A stretch of 64,000 bases of DNA from Adiantum capillus-veneris (taxonomy: Eukaryota > Streptophyta > Polypodiopsida > Polypodiales > Pteridaceae), in contig CM043971.1 of assembly GCA_014529385.2 (NCBI GenBank), positions 53,483,209 through 53,547,208 on the forward strand, read 5' to 3'. The notes beneath the pieces are model-generated. The model made no database searches. It was not told the origin of the DNA and saw nothing but the letters and a program-made list of their open reading frames with translations. A program made the position numbers and the translations under genes. Shown here one piece after another: positions 48,207 to 58,311 of this stretch (the stretch's first letter is position 1; each line of letters opens with the position of its first letter).

Positions 48207-48553
48207 GTGGATTTGGACTTATATTGTGGAATTGGAATTGGAATTGGATTGGGATTTGGTATCTGGTGATTATTACGGCAGTGTTTATGTGATAAAACTT
48301 GACATTATGAGATTGATGATGAGTGTGACCAATGATATCCTTATTCATCAAGGTATGACATATACTACTCATTGTAGTGGTATGGGGCACTAGAATATGT
48401 AGTATGTGGATGACGGCAGGCATAAACAATTTTGTCTAGTTTTATGGAATTTTTACTATTTGATACAGATTTCTAATCATTGTTTTTGACAAGTATTGTT
48501 TGTAGATTTTTTCTCTTCGCAATTGAGGACAGTTGCTTTCCAACGGAGAGGTA

Positions 48554-49066
48554 TGTTATGGAATTGATATGTATCCATTTATTGCAGCAACAGCTGACAG
48601 GTGGCAAAAGCATTAGCAGATAATGGATTATGCAGAAGGATATTATATTTTATTATTCCAGTGCTCTTTATGAGCTTTGGACATTTATGACCGGCCGGCT
48701 AGTTTGTATTCACAATTGACCATTTAAGAAATATATAAAACAAATACGTGCAAGAGGGAAATGGTCACTCTTGCATGGGGGGAGATTGCACCCAATGTTT
48801 GTGTTGGTCTTCTCTCCTCTCCTCTCCTCTCTCTTGCCGTGTCGGCGTAGCACTCCGCTCGGGGAGGTGCGCTTGCACGCACCTCCTTGCTCTCTTCCGG
48901 TTGCACGCACTCTCTTGCTCTCTTCCGCTCTCTGTCTCCCTCTGTTCGCCAATAACGTCGATTACATGCTCATGGATGTGCCAGGTATGTCGTTTGGTCT
49001 ATTTTATAGCTTGCAATGTGCTATTTTGGGTATTTTGTAGGGCAGCCATGCATCCGTATGTAGCAA
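48554..49066 (+). repeat. Segmental duplication, copy 2
   Basis: The second copy, about 825 bp downstream in the same orientation. It carries an extra ~28 bp (near 48870-48905, a local doubling of CGCACxCxCTTGCTCTCTTCCG) and a 3-bp CAA insert near its start. It ends right at the transposase-like block at 49081, inside what would be an intron of that gene. Confidence 0.9.
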
Positions 49067-49940
49067 AATTTGTTGCTCCCACTATTTAAACCATCTTCTC
49101 ACTCTTATGATGCTCTCTGTAGATAGATGTTGTCTCCACCATTTTTGAATTGAAAGTGCCTTTTGAGATGCAAGCACAATGGTCTTACAAGCTCTCCATT
49201 CCTCACACATATCAATGTGTTGATTTGTTAGATGTTGAGGTATCCACTTTTTAGCATATTTGTGGAGACTCTACTCCCAAAGAAATAGGCATGATCGTTC
49301 ACGACCCTCCATAATATTATCTGGCTTGCCATTGAAGACTATTTGAATAGCATTCAAATTTGCCCCAGCCTCTTCATACATAAAACCTGCAAAATCAGCT
49401 GCACCATGTCAATACTTTTCCATTGTTGAATTAAGGTTGTCCCAAAAAATAACTTGAATCTTTGCATCCTCCTCTTTAGTTTCACATATAGCAATTATCT
49501 ATAGTGATCGTATACTGCAAGATATTCAACATAAATATTCTCACACATATCATCTCAAATTGAATGATGAAAGAAAATTTGAGATATTTTAAATACTTAA
49601 AGATTACCTTGGATCGCAAACTGAGCATAACATTGCTGCCCAACCTATGGGTAAAATCAAAATGCACCCACAAATTTCTTAAGTCACCCGTTCCGGTTAG
49701 TTTCATTAGATCAATCCCAGAACTTGGTCCCTTAGTGGACATTTTAAATAGGAAGCACTTGTCATCCTCTTCGTCCTATCCAGGAAATCTACTCCCATGG
49801 AAAAAAGGAAACATGCACTTTTTTTGAAGCAATAAACTATTATCATATCCATCCCCAATAAAAACACCTTGACTCTTCGTCTCCTTTGAAACAATTCCAC
49901 ATAATCCTAATAAATCCTTTAGCTTTTTTGCCCTTGCATT

Positions 49941-50375
49941 CAAATTGGTAAATTATAATTTTTAAATATGTACAAACTATAATTTTGTGCTTTCCATTGG
50001 AATTTGGCGTCAAATTTGGCGGGCCCTTTAATTTCTAGATGGTGGTTCAAGGACTGCGTTTAATGCAGTCTAATAGTGCCTCCAACTGGTGTGTGTGTGT
50101 GTGTGTGTGTGTGCGTATGTGTGTGAACACAAGTGTATATGTTAATAAAAGTTTATTATATATATCTTATTCTATAAGTGGTTAGTTATTTGAAATATAT
50201 AATTGTTATGTGTTCAGTTTGTTTAAGTATATACTCTTTATAAGTGCTTATTGTATATATTTTATAAATATAATAGATGAAAAGTGAAATGAAAGTGCAA
50301 TGAAGTTAAGTGAAAGTGAAGGAGCCTATTTTGTCGTGAAGAAGAAGGAGTAGAAGAAGAAGAGAAGGTACTCAT

Positions 50376-50426
<51 letters not shown>

Positions 50427-50748
50427 AGTTATTTACTTATATTACCCATAGACAAACATATACATGTTCAACGAACAAGGTACCCAGATAAATACAAGGT
50501 TTATTATACAAAACAAACTTAGATAGCCTGATTTTGTACAAAGGAATAACATTCAAAAGACCCCATCCAAAAGAAAGAAGCTCCTTCACAAACTTCACAA
50601 ACTGTAAAGAAAGAAGCTCCTTCACAAACTTCCAAACAGTAAAGCACCAAAAAAGTTGAACCAAAGAGAGTAGACCTCACTTGCACCCATAGAAAAAACA
50701 CAACATTTTGTTAGCATTGGCTCTGTATGAAGGTGATGCATGGGGATC
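49941..50748. repeat. GT microsatellites and a 36-bp duplication
   Basis: GT runs lie at 50089-50113 and 50377-50423. At 50570-50640 a segment starting AAGAAAGAAGCTCCTTCACA is present twice in tandem. No supported gene. Confidence 0.8.
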
Positions 50749-52360
50749 CTAGTTGTTATCCATGTCACAAAGGTACAACCTTTTTGTGCAAGTAACCTTA
50801 TAATTGAAATATAAATTTCAAGAGACTTTGGTAGTCAATTACACCATTATAAACAAAATTTTAACAGTCTAATATACTAGTACTGGTATTGGTACCAGTA
50901 TCAAATTTTTAGTGCCAGTATTGGTACTGGTAGTACTAGTACTGCTATCCTGCTATCCTTGTAAATTGGCACACTAGCTGGTATCCATTTCACATAGGTA
51001 TACCTTTTTGTGTAAGTAACCTTATAATTGAAAGTGAAATTTCAAGAGACTTTGGTATCCAGTTACATCATTTTAAACAAAAAAATTTACAGTCTGATAC
51101 ACTAGTATTGATACCAGTCTTAGATTTTTAGTGCCAGCATTGGTACTGGTAGTACTGGTACTACTATCCTGCTATCTTGTTGAATTGGTACACTAGTTGT
51201 TATCCATTTCACATAGGTACACCTTTTTGTGTAAGTAACCTTATAATTGAAAGCGAAATTTCAAGACACTTTGGTAGCCAATTACATCATTTTAAACAAA
51301 CTTTTTACAGTCTGATACACTACTACTAGTACTGGTACCAGTCTCACATTTTCAGTGTCAATACGGGTACTGTTATCCTACTATCTTGGTAAATTGGTAC
51401 ACTAGTTGTTATCCATTTCATATAGGTACACCTTTTTGTGTAAGTAACTTTGGTAGCCAATTATATCGTTTTAAACAAACTTATTACAGTCTAATACACT
51501 GGTATTGGTACTAATACCATTCTCATATTTTCAATGTCAGTACTGGTATACTGGTAGTACTAGTACTGTTATCCTACAATCCTGGTCAACTGGTATACTA
51601 GTACTGGTACTAGTCTCAGACTCTCATTGCTAGTACTACTATTGGCAGTACTAGTATTGATACTGCTACACGTCTATATTGTTATAACGCTATACTAGTT
51701 TATTGGCAAACTGGTTTTCAAACATTGTTTATGTTGAGAATACCAAAACAGTGTATAAACTAGTAGTCTTACACAGGTAATTCCATAAATCTTGCAAAGA
51801 GCCAGTATACTGGTACATACAGGTATGGTATACTCGTACTAGTATCAGTTAGTGCTGCTAGTACTAGTACTATTAGTACCAGTACTCCTAGTACTGGTTT
51901 TGAAATTGTGATACTTCTAGACTGGTATACCAAGTGGCATACTTAGTATTGGTACTAGTCTAAAATTGTTAGTGCTAGTACTAGCACTGGTAGTATTGGT
52001 ACTGATACTGCTATATTACTTTTCTGGTATACATGTTTAATGGTTTACCGGTTCCCTGACATATTGTTATTTCACAAATATATGAACAATGCTAAAACCA
52101 GGATTTTTACCCTCGGAGATAGGAAATAGGAAATTCTATAAGGGTCCTGATGAGAGCCATTATACAGGTATAGATACATGTTTGGTATATTGGAACTGGT
52201 ACAAGTACTAGTCTTCCAACTTTTAGTGCTAGTAATGCTACTAAAACTGCTAGTACTAGTACTAGTCAAAAGACTTCTAGTGCTAGTACTAGTGCTGGTA
52301 GCACTGGTAATGATACGTTTATTCTGCTATACCGCTATACCAGTTATATCATCCGGTTAA
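50749..52360 (+). repeat. Tandem array, ~210-225-bp unit, GTAC/CTAG-rich
   Basis: Units start with CTAGTTGTTATCCATTTCAC (or close variants) at 50749, 50974, 51193 and 51402, giving periods of 225, 219 and 209 bp. Each unit has a conserved ~110-bp part (GGTACACCTTTTTGTGTAAG, then CTTTGGTAGCCAATTAC) and a variable part made of ACTAGTACTGGTACC-like steps. From about 51590 to 52360 only the second part persists, in degenerate form. CTAG, GTAC and ACTAGT palindromes are dense. No coding. Confidence 0.9.
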
Positions 52361-52459
52361 CAAAACCAAAAGAATGCAAAAACCAGGATTTTTATACTTG
52401 AAATATAAAATTGTTATGTGTTTAGTTTGCAGAAGGAGTAGAAGAAGAAGAGAAGGTAC

Positions 52460-52462
<3 letters not shown>

Positions 52463-52498
<36 letters not shown>

Positions 52499-52715
52499 AC
52501 GTTGGTGCGTGTGTAGGTCCGCCATAGGAGCTCCAAATGGAGCTCTTGCATGCCTTGAAAGGCATGGTGAGAAGGCAGCGCGCGCGTTGCCCTCTCACCA
52601 TGCATTTCAAGGCATGGAAGAGATCCATTGGGGCTCCAAATAGAGCTCCCCCGTGCCTTTCAAGGCATGGAGCAGCTCTAAATGGGGCTCCATTGGAAGC
52701 TCCTATGGTGGAAAT

Positions 52716-52748
<33 letters not shown>
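52463..52748. repeat. Foldback structure flanked by (GT)n and (CA)n
   Basis: The left side is a GT run (52463-52497), then CCATAGGAGCTCCAAATGGA. The right side mirrors it: TCCATTGGAAGCTCCTATGG, then a CA run (52717-52748). Inside are further inverted blocks (GCCTTGAAAGGC twice) and a central hairpin at 52562-52603 with 11-bp outer arms GCATGGTGAGA/TCTCACCATGC. The whole ~286 bp could fold back on itself. It resembles a MITE or foldback element, but target duplications are not evident. Confidence 0.75.
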
Positions 52749-52752
<4 letters not shown>

Positions 52753-53600
52753 TCAACACATTTCTCAAATACAATCATGCATACACACACACAGAGCAAC
52801 ACATTTCTCAAATACAATCATGCATACACACACACATATACACACTTGCATTCACACACACAACCACACAGTATCACATGACACAAATAAAATAATGAAT
52901 TTGTATACTACAAACGCACTTTACAATCATGCATTTGTATACTACAAACACAAACACAAATAAACTTGTTGTAATACACACACACAAATACAATTGCATA
53001 CACACACATAAACACTTGCGATTTGTGGTCTTTTTTTTATTTGTCACTATATACTAAGCTAGTTGTGGTCTTATTGTTTTTTCGCTTTTAGGAGTAGGAT
53101 ACTCGTGTGTTGCTACTTGATGGGCAAGTCTGCTGGTAAAGGGGCATTGGCACCCTTGAGATCAAGGGTGCTAGGGCCAATCCCCATCACCTCCTTTGAT
53201 CGGTATGTAGCCTCCAGTCACAAGCAATGTGCATGCTGGTCATTGGTTGCGTATTGCTAGACAAAGTTGTTTGCCCACGTCCCCCACCCATGGTCTATTT
53301 GAGCAAGATTGTTGAGGGGAAGGTGCCTTTGCAAAACACGTTCGTCTTTCTCTTTGTGTGAGAATCTATTTCTTTTCGCATGTGCCTGCACCAGGTGGAC
53401 ACGTGATCATGTGGCGTGGTCATGTAGGAGATCCAATATGCTTGCAAAGAGCACCATGAAGAAGCAGCGCGCACGCTGCTCCCTCAGTGTGCTCCCCAGG
53501 AGGACGCAAGGTCTTTCCAGCGGCAAAGGTAAACAGCAGCGCGTGCGCTGCTCTAGACTGAGTGATCCGTGTGCTCTGGCCGCGGGCTCACTAAAAGAAA
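52749..53600. repeat. CA-rich repeats and GC-rich hairpins; no supported gene
   Basis: A segment starting ACATTTCTCAAATACAATCA occurs twice in tandem (52756, 52800). A 10-bp-arm hairpin GCACCCTTGA/TCAAGGGTGC lies at 53150-53171. Short palindromes AGCAGCG-CGCA-CGCTGCT (53463-53480) and AGCAGCGC-GT-GCGCTGCT (53535-53552) echo the one at 52574-52590. Confidence 0.7.
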
Positions 53601-53614
53601 ACCTCCCTAGAAGC

Positions 53615-53622
53615 TATATAAT
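53615..53622 (+). promoter_or_regulatory. TATA-box-like site
   Basis: TATATAAT lies 38 bp upstream of an ATG in good context (CCATGGC, 53653). Spacing would put a transcription start near 53645-53650. It could drive the 48-codon frame or serve as an upstream promoter of the gene at 54120. Not tested by any other signal. Confidence 0.4.
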
Positions 53623-53652
53623 GGCTCTTCTTGGGCCTCTTTCTCACAAGCC

Positions 53653-53799
53653 ATGGCCGTCGACATAGCTGCCCCCATGCTGGAGCTCTTAGTGCAACAA
53701 GCACAGATTTACTTGACACAGCGTGATCTGAGACCGTCAATAGCGTCTTTGAAACCGCTGTGTCTAGGATCATCAATAGCTTCTTTAACTATAGGCTAA
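53653..53799 (+). CDS. Small open frame (48 aa), unrecognised
   Basis: ATG in CCATGGC context, stop TAA at 53797-53799. The start MAVDIAAPMLELLVQQAQIY is amphipathic and helix-like. The start of coiled-coil NLR proteins can look like this, but no P-loop or any NLR domain follows, so I do not claim that. The second half carries two versions of a GTCAATAGCGTCTTT-like segment. A truncated gene relic, a short upstream frame or chance are all possible. Confidence 0.3.
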   Translation: MAVDIAAPMLELLVQQAQIYLTQRDLRPSIASLKPLCLGSSIASLTIG

Positions 53800-54119
53800 T
53801 CAAAGTAATTCAATTTCTCTGCAAACAGGACATTGTACTATACTTTGGGCCTGTGCTCGTACTAATATAAGCGCGTGGCTTAATATAGTACTGGTATCCT
53901 GACACTACTGTCGACACTGTCCGGCCGCCATGAGTGTGTAACTCTGGAGACTGGAGTGGTGTTTCAGCACTATGTGTACATGTCTAGGGCATGTCTAGAC
54001 TCTACTGTCACCGTAATCATCCTACAATGCTCTGAACTACTAGTATAAGTGCGGCACGTCTTCTGCTCTATAGACTCTGCCACTGTCTTTTCCTGTCTTT
54101 GCGAGCGAGCAACAACATC

Positions 54120-54882
54120 ATGAGATCAGTAGCTTCATGCAGGTCATTCTCCTCGTCAAGTACCTCAGCCGCCAGTGCATTAAGCTGTTGTGCAGCTAGC
54201 ACCGACACCGCATCATCATCAACGAATTCAAGCACAGGAACAAAAAATGTGATGGATGAGGCTTTGCAATCTTTCATTAGGAAGGCCATGAGCGTGCATG
54301 CCTGTAATCATTTATTTATGCTCTATTCCTTTAGCTACAAATATGTGCTAGAGCTTGATTATTAAGTCAATTAAGGTTTTAATTATCAACCAACAGACAT
54401 ATATAGGTCTGCTAGATAACGTCATTAATTACACATGCAAGCTCGCTCCTCTGAATTGCAGGTGCATCACTTCATAGAACGCTGCCTCGCTCTTTGTCTA
54501 GACAAAGAAGAATGCGTCAAAGCGCTCTTCCAGCATGCCAGAATTGATCCCATCGTCACCCGCATAGGTGTGAATCCCTTGCTAGTCAATCGCAATCATC
54601 TAATTGATTCAATCAAACTAATACATTTAATCACAGCTACCTAATTAAGGTTTACATATAAACATTGCTGACAACTGGACTTTGATTATTTTCTTCTGTC
54701 TTAATCCATGCTATACTATGTTTAAGCTTGCAGTTTGGAAGGAATTAGAGAAGGCAAATCAAGAATTCTTTGAGCAATATTACAAAAGAGAAAGGATAGT
54801 AAGAAAGCACTCTGACGTTAATTACTTTGAAGGATCATTAAGGGTCGATGATGACGAGAACAGAACGAGAACGCATGTGTAA
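54120..54882 (+). CDS. Plant-specific TIGR01589-type domain protein, three exons, apparently intact
   Basis: Exon 1 is 54120-54293 (ATG at 54120; Ser/Ala/Thr-rich, ending LQSFIRKAMS). Exon 2 is 54462-54567, after TTGCAG and before GTGTGA. Exon 3 is 54734-54882, after GCTTGCAG, and ends in TAA. Joined, they give 143 codons including the stop with no interruption. Exon 2 reads VHHFIERCLALCLDKEECVK and ALFQHARIDPIVTRI. Exon 3 continues VWKELEKANQEFFEQYYKRE. Together these match my memory of the ~57-residue plant-specific domain TIGR01589, whose function is unknown. In related genes an intron also falls before VWKELE. The exon 1 donor (AGC/gtgcat) is the weakest call. The tail is acidic and Arg-rich. 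A TATA-like AGTATAAGT lies at about 54042. Confidence 0.75.
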
Positions 54883-55337
54883 AGATTATTGTAACTAAAA
54901 GCATCGATAAGGCAAGTTTGGGATCGTAGCATTGACAACCAGGTGGTGGCAATTTTGATGAGTGATTAAGTTTTTAACATAGCTAACATAGGATGGTGTC
55001 GATCAATGTAGCCTTTGCCTATTGTAAGAGGACCATTAACTATACAGTATACATGCAAAGGCTTATTTACTTTGTAAAAATGATGGTTTTTGTTTTCTCT
55101 GCTTATAATCTGTCTTCCTCTCCTTCCACTAGAACACTCTTCTGGACGTCCTTTGCGCCTTTTGTATCAATCTATTTATTGCATGGCAAGACATAATAAT
55201 TAGAGCTTCACTTTACGATGCTTGCAAGTGCATAGTGCATGTAAACTAACAAAGTTCACCATGGCTTTTATAGGAATTATCAATATCGCATGCAAGCATA
55301 CGGATCCCATATATAGTTCTGTCTCAAAATTTGTACA
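54883..55337. other. 3' flank; no supported gene
   Basis: AT-rich DNA containing a 67-codon frame (54993-55196) with hydrophobic stretches and no known motif. Probably the 3' flank of the preceding gene. Confidence 0.4.
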
Positions 55338-55598
55338 ATGGTTTCACTAGTCAATGGTCATGCAAGTCATTTTGACTTTGAGAAAGGCCCACCTTCTTTT
55401 GAATGTGGTAATCCTGTGCCTGAATTTGAAACCGCCGAGGAGTATTTCCATCCTAATCTAGCATTGAATGTAATCACGCCAGCTAGCTCTCATCATGATT
55501 CAATGGAGAACGACATATCTATGGTAGTTGATTCTAGCACGGAGGAGTCATGCACCCACACCTGTATAGGCAGCCAATGTCTCCCAGCTCTAAGTTAG
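55338..55598 (+). CDS. Unrecognised open frame (86 aa)
   Basis: It begins MVSLVNGHASHFDFEKGPPS, continues FECGNPVPEFETAEEYFHPN and is acidic overall, ending in Cys-rich codons. Composition is more protein-like than most short frames nearby, and it sits between the TIGR01589-type gene and the ABC-transporter relic. No domain recognised. It may be an exon of a broken gene. Confidence 0.3.
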   Translation: MVSLVNGHASHFDFEKGPPSFECGNPVPEFETAEEYFHPNLALNVITPASSHHDSMENDISMVVDSSTEESCTHTCIGSQCLPALS

Positions 55599-55739
55599 CC
55601 ACACCCAACGCTCCACCGATGGATGAGCTTGATCCTAGCCATAGAGATTTAAACATGGTGGTGTACTATGTAGGCTTTGAAGTTTCATATGTAGGCTATC
55701 TTATGTGGAAAATTTCTGGGAAGTCTGGTTGACTTGTGG

Positions 55740-56045
55740 GAGAACGTTGACCTCTTTAAAGATTTACCTATCTTACTCTTGAATGAGGCCACTAATGCTC
55801 TCGATGTAGAATCAAAGGGTGTGGTGCATACTGCCCTCGACCAAGCAGTGACGCATGACGCTCATTGTTGCCCAATGTCTGTCCACCATTCGTTATGCTT
55901 GCCCCATCACAATCTTCCACAAGGGCCAAGTTGCGAGGTGGAAAGCATGAGGAACTTTTGCGGAGGATGGGGACTATGCTACACTCACTCAAGATACTAC
56001 CGCAAATAATGATGCCCACATGGAACTGCAAGTATGGATATGTCC
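55740..56045 (+). pseudogene. ABC transporter (ABCB/MDR-type) nucleotide-binding domain fragment
   Basis: The plus strand reads LFKDLPILLLNEATNALDVE and SKGVVHTALDQAV. After a +1 shift near 55850 it reads TLIVAQCLSTIRYACPITIF, HKGQVARWKA and DGDYATLTQ. In ABCB proteins this segment is Walker B (ILLLDEATSALD), the D-loop and the H-loop (VAHRLSTI), followed by a GQV-x-E-x-G-x-H-x-ELL tail. Here Walker B Asp is Asn, H-loop His is Gln, and the LSGGQ signature and all upstream parts are missing. Only the last ~100 residues remain. A dead fragment of an ATP-driven membrane exporter. Confidence 0.8.
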
Positions 56046-56399
56046 TAGCCCCTCAACCATTACCCGCACTAACCGGGGTGCTGGTTCTCCCTCTTAACCG
56101 CTAAGTAGCATGGTGCATGATAAAACAAAAACTCTTTGACTCGTCTCTTTGTACATATCAATAAAAAGAGGCGCTTACTCCTCATGATACCTACGTCTAT
56201 TTGACACACCAAAATATTGAGAGGATTTCAAATTTGGTTACTGCTCCCACCCAGCCATGACAGTAGGAGTCGATGCTTGCACCATCAAAAGAAAACATAG
56301 TAGTATGTGGTATATTTACCTCAGCACAAGTGGTTGACAAACTTCATGCTCGAGATGTTATCTCTTGAAGTTGCACTTAGTGCAGGGTATGTCTGAGGT

Positions 56400-57060
56400 G
56401 GCCAGGACTAAGGCCTGAGTTGTTTTCATCCGCTCCAAAGCAAGCGCCTCTCTCCAGACATGATCACCTATTTTTGCATGTTCAAGGCATGTAACATTTT
56501 GCACATGGGCAAAAAAAGTCATGATCAAATTTTTAGTCATACGCTCTTGGTATATACTATCATGCTTGTTTGACATGTATGCAAAGTGTGTTGTATTGAT
56601 GAAATCATATAATGTGCTCGTCAAGATTCTTGTCTACAATTTTGGCATGCAACAATATGCAAAACATTGAAATTGTCTAAAGAAAAAGGGATGAGAATGT
56701 TAATTGGGGATGTTCATTGCAATGCTTTGGTTTGCATGCATCCCAAATGTGATGCACTTTTTCAAGCAGAATCTAAGGTATGCTTAACACAGACACATGT
56801 AAGTAGGTTTGAGCTACTTTTAATGATTGTGGATCAAGGGCTTTTATCCAAATGTGAGCAACTTTTCTTTTTTTGTTTTGATGGCATAGGTAATTTTGCA
56901 TGCAAGACATTGACAAATGCAAAAAAATATAATGATGAGATTGCTAGTCAAGCTCTATAATTTTGCAAAAGCTCTAAGTGAAAAGCTCCCTTTTTTAACA
57001 CGCTTGTATTTTCACATGGCCTCTAATTATGAAATTTTATGCCATGGTAGTAGTATGATA
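56400..57060 (+). pseudogene. Pentatricopeptide repeat (PPR) protein pseudogene
   Basis: Across several stops and shifts the plus strand gives SPDMITYFCMFKACNILHMG (56452-56512) then KKSHDQIFSHTL. Next come NALVCMHPKCDALFQAE (about 56727-56780; usual form NALV-MYAKCG-L-A) and LLSKCEQLF (about 56840), then ACKTLTNAKKYNDEIASQAL (56898-56958). PDxITF-x-x-xLKAC, G-x-x-IH-x-x-I, and MYAKCG are hallmark phrases of PLS-type plant PPR proteins, which bind organellar RNA in intact form. The usual L-P-x-R-x-VVSWN-x-LI segment is present only as a ghost. No DYW or E domain seen. Confidence 0.6.
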
Positions 57061-57169
57061 CTCCTATGCCTTTCACTTGCTTCTACCTACCTTTGGCTAC
57101 TAATGCTCTTAAGATTACTAATGCCTTGGATTCTTCACGTGGATGGATACACTGCATTATTTAGGTGAT

Positions 57170-58246
57170 TTGTTGGCTATAAAAGATGTCATATTATTTG
57201 AATAGGGAATTCTTGAAGTTTGAATGCTCAAATGTCACCTTTGACTCAATGATTTCTTCTAGTAGTAGTATTTTTTAAAAGAATTACCTGGCATGATGTT
57301 CACTATCATAAACCATGCATTGTGGTCATACTTAAACCCTAACTCCTATTTATTGGTCGATATACATTAGGTTGATATTATTTTTGTTATGCTTATTTGA
57401 GAAATGGACAAATTTATTGAGGTCTCACTCTCTGTGTGAAAAGAGAAAACTATAGGTGTTTCACCAGTACGGAGATTATAAAAACAACTTCCTCCACTTT
57501 CACAAAAGCCTATCTCCTTCATTGCAACAACAAAGGTCTTTCTAATAAAGGAAAGCTCTGAATTAAACCTCTCTCAAAAAAGGAATTAGGATAACTTGTA
57601 AATGCATGTGGTGTTGCATTCTGGAATTTTTATACAGGAGATAAATTAGAGGAAGAAAAAAATTTACTTGATATGATTAGTTGTAATCAACAAAAGATTG
57701 ATACATTTGTGGACCACCAAAGAGTGTTCCAAACATGAGTGCATAAAAATATGCTTGACCACTCATACATCCTCTCGGTCATTAACAACACCCTTTATGT
57801 CTTTGGCTCACCCATGGACATGTTATTTTTTTTTAAAGGACCACTTCAGTCTACAATCACAATCACTTGGATGAATACAAGAGTGCAGAGATAAAGAGAG
57901 TTTGTAAGCCATGTTTGCAACTCACTTGAGTATATTAAAAGGCCCACAATATCTCGGAAATAATTTAGATGTTGGTCCAATTTGCACTCACAATATTGCT
58001 AGGCAACCGGTAGAAGCATATGCTAGTGCCATGAGCAGTCCCAAATCTTGAAAAGCATCTACTAGTGCCATGAGTAACCACAACTAATTTCTTTAGTGGA
58101 GTGTGGAAGAATATATGCTTGATTTATGCGCTATGAATGTTATGCCCCGATCATTGCAAAAATGACAATTCGACTATTGTGCAAATGATTTTCCCTCTTG
58201 GCAGCCACTTCCACTTTGGCATTTTCTCTCTCTCTATCCCTCACAC

Positions 58247-58250
<4 letters not shown>
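57170..58250. other. No supported gene
   Basis: AT-rich and non-repetitive, with many stops in all frames. It could contain further decayed PPR sequence, but I cannot show it. Confidence 0.4.

Positions 58251-58309
<59 letters not shown>
58251..58309 (+). repeat. (TC)n microsatellite followed by (GT)n
   Basis: A pure 59-bp TC run, then a GT run at 58312-58329. Confidence 0.95.

Positions 58310-58311
<2 letters not shown>

Larger units (their letters stand above)
47322..49940 (-). pseudogene. Mutator-like (MULE-type) transposase pseudogene, split by introns
   Basis: From 49925 the minus strand reads FIGDGYDNSLLLQKKCMFPF, then a stop, then LFKMSTKGPSSGIDLMKLTG and WVHFDFTHRLGSNVMLSLRSK. That ends at a good donor (AAG/GTAATC, 49608/49607). 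A later block (49081-49500) reads IAICETKEEDAKIQVIFWD, FAGFMYEEAGANLNAIQIVF and RERSCLFLWE, then CEEWRACKT. A third block (47322-47600), opened by TTTCATAG/GCTGG, has PWEQAQIPNVNLSESVHASW and KISLYDACVTDVINSYIQ. A Glu/Asp-x-x-x-N-x-x-AI-x-x-VF block followed by C-L-F-x-W fits MULE DDE proteins, where the last motif is usually C-x-F-H-W. Here His is Leu. Stops at two sites. The family call is by resemblance only. Confidence 0.5.

Noticed and set aside
53653-53799. Start of a coiled-coil NLR resistance gene
   Set aside because: The first 20 residues resemble such starts only loosely; no P-loop, NB-ARC or LRR coding follows.
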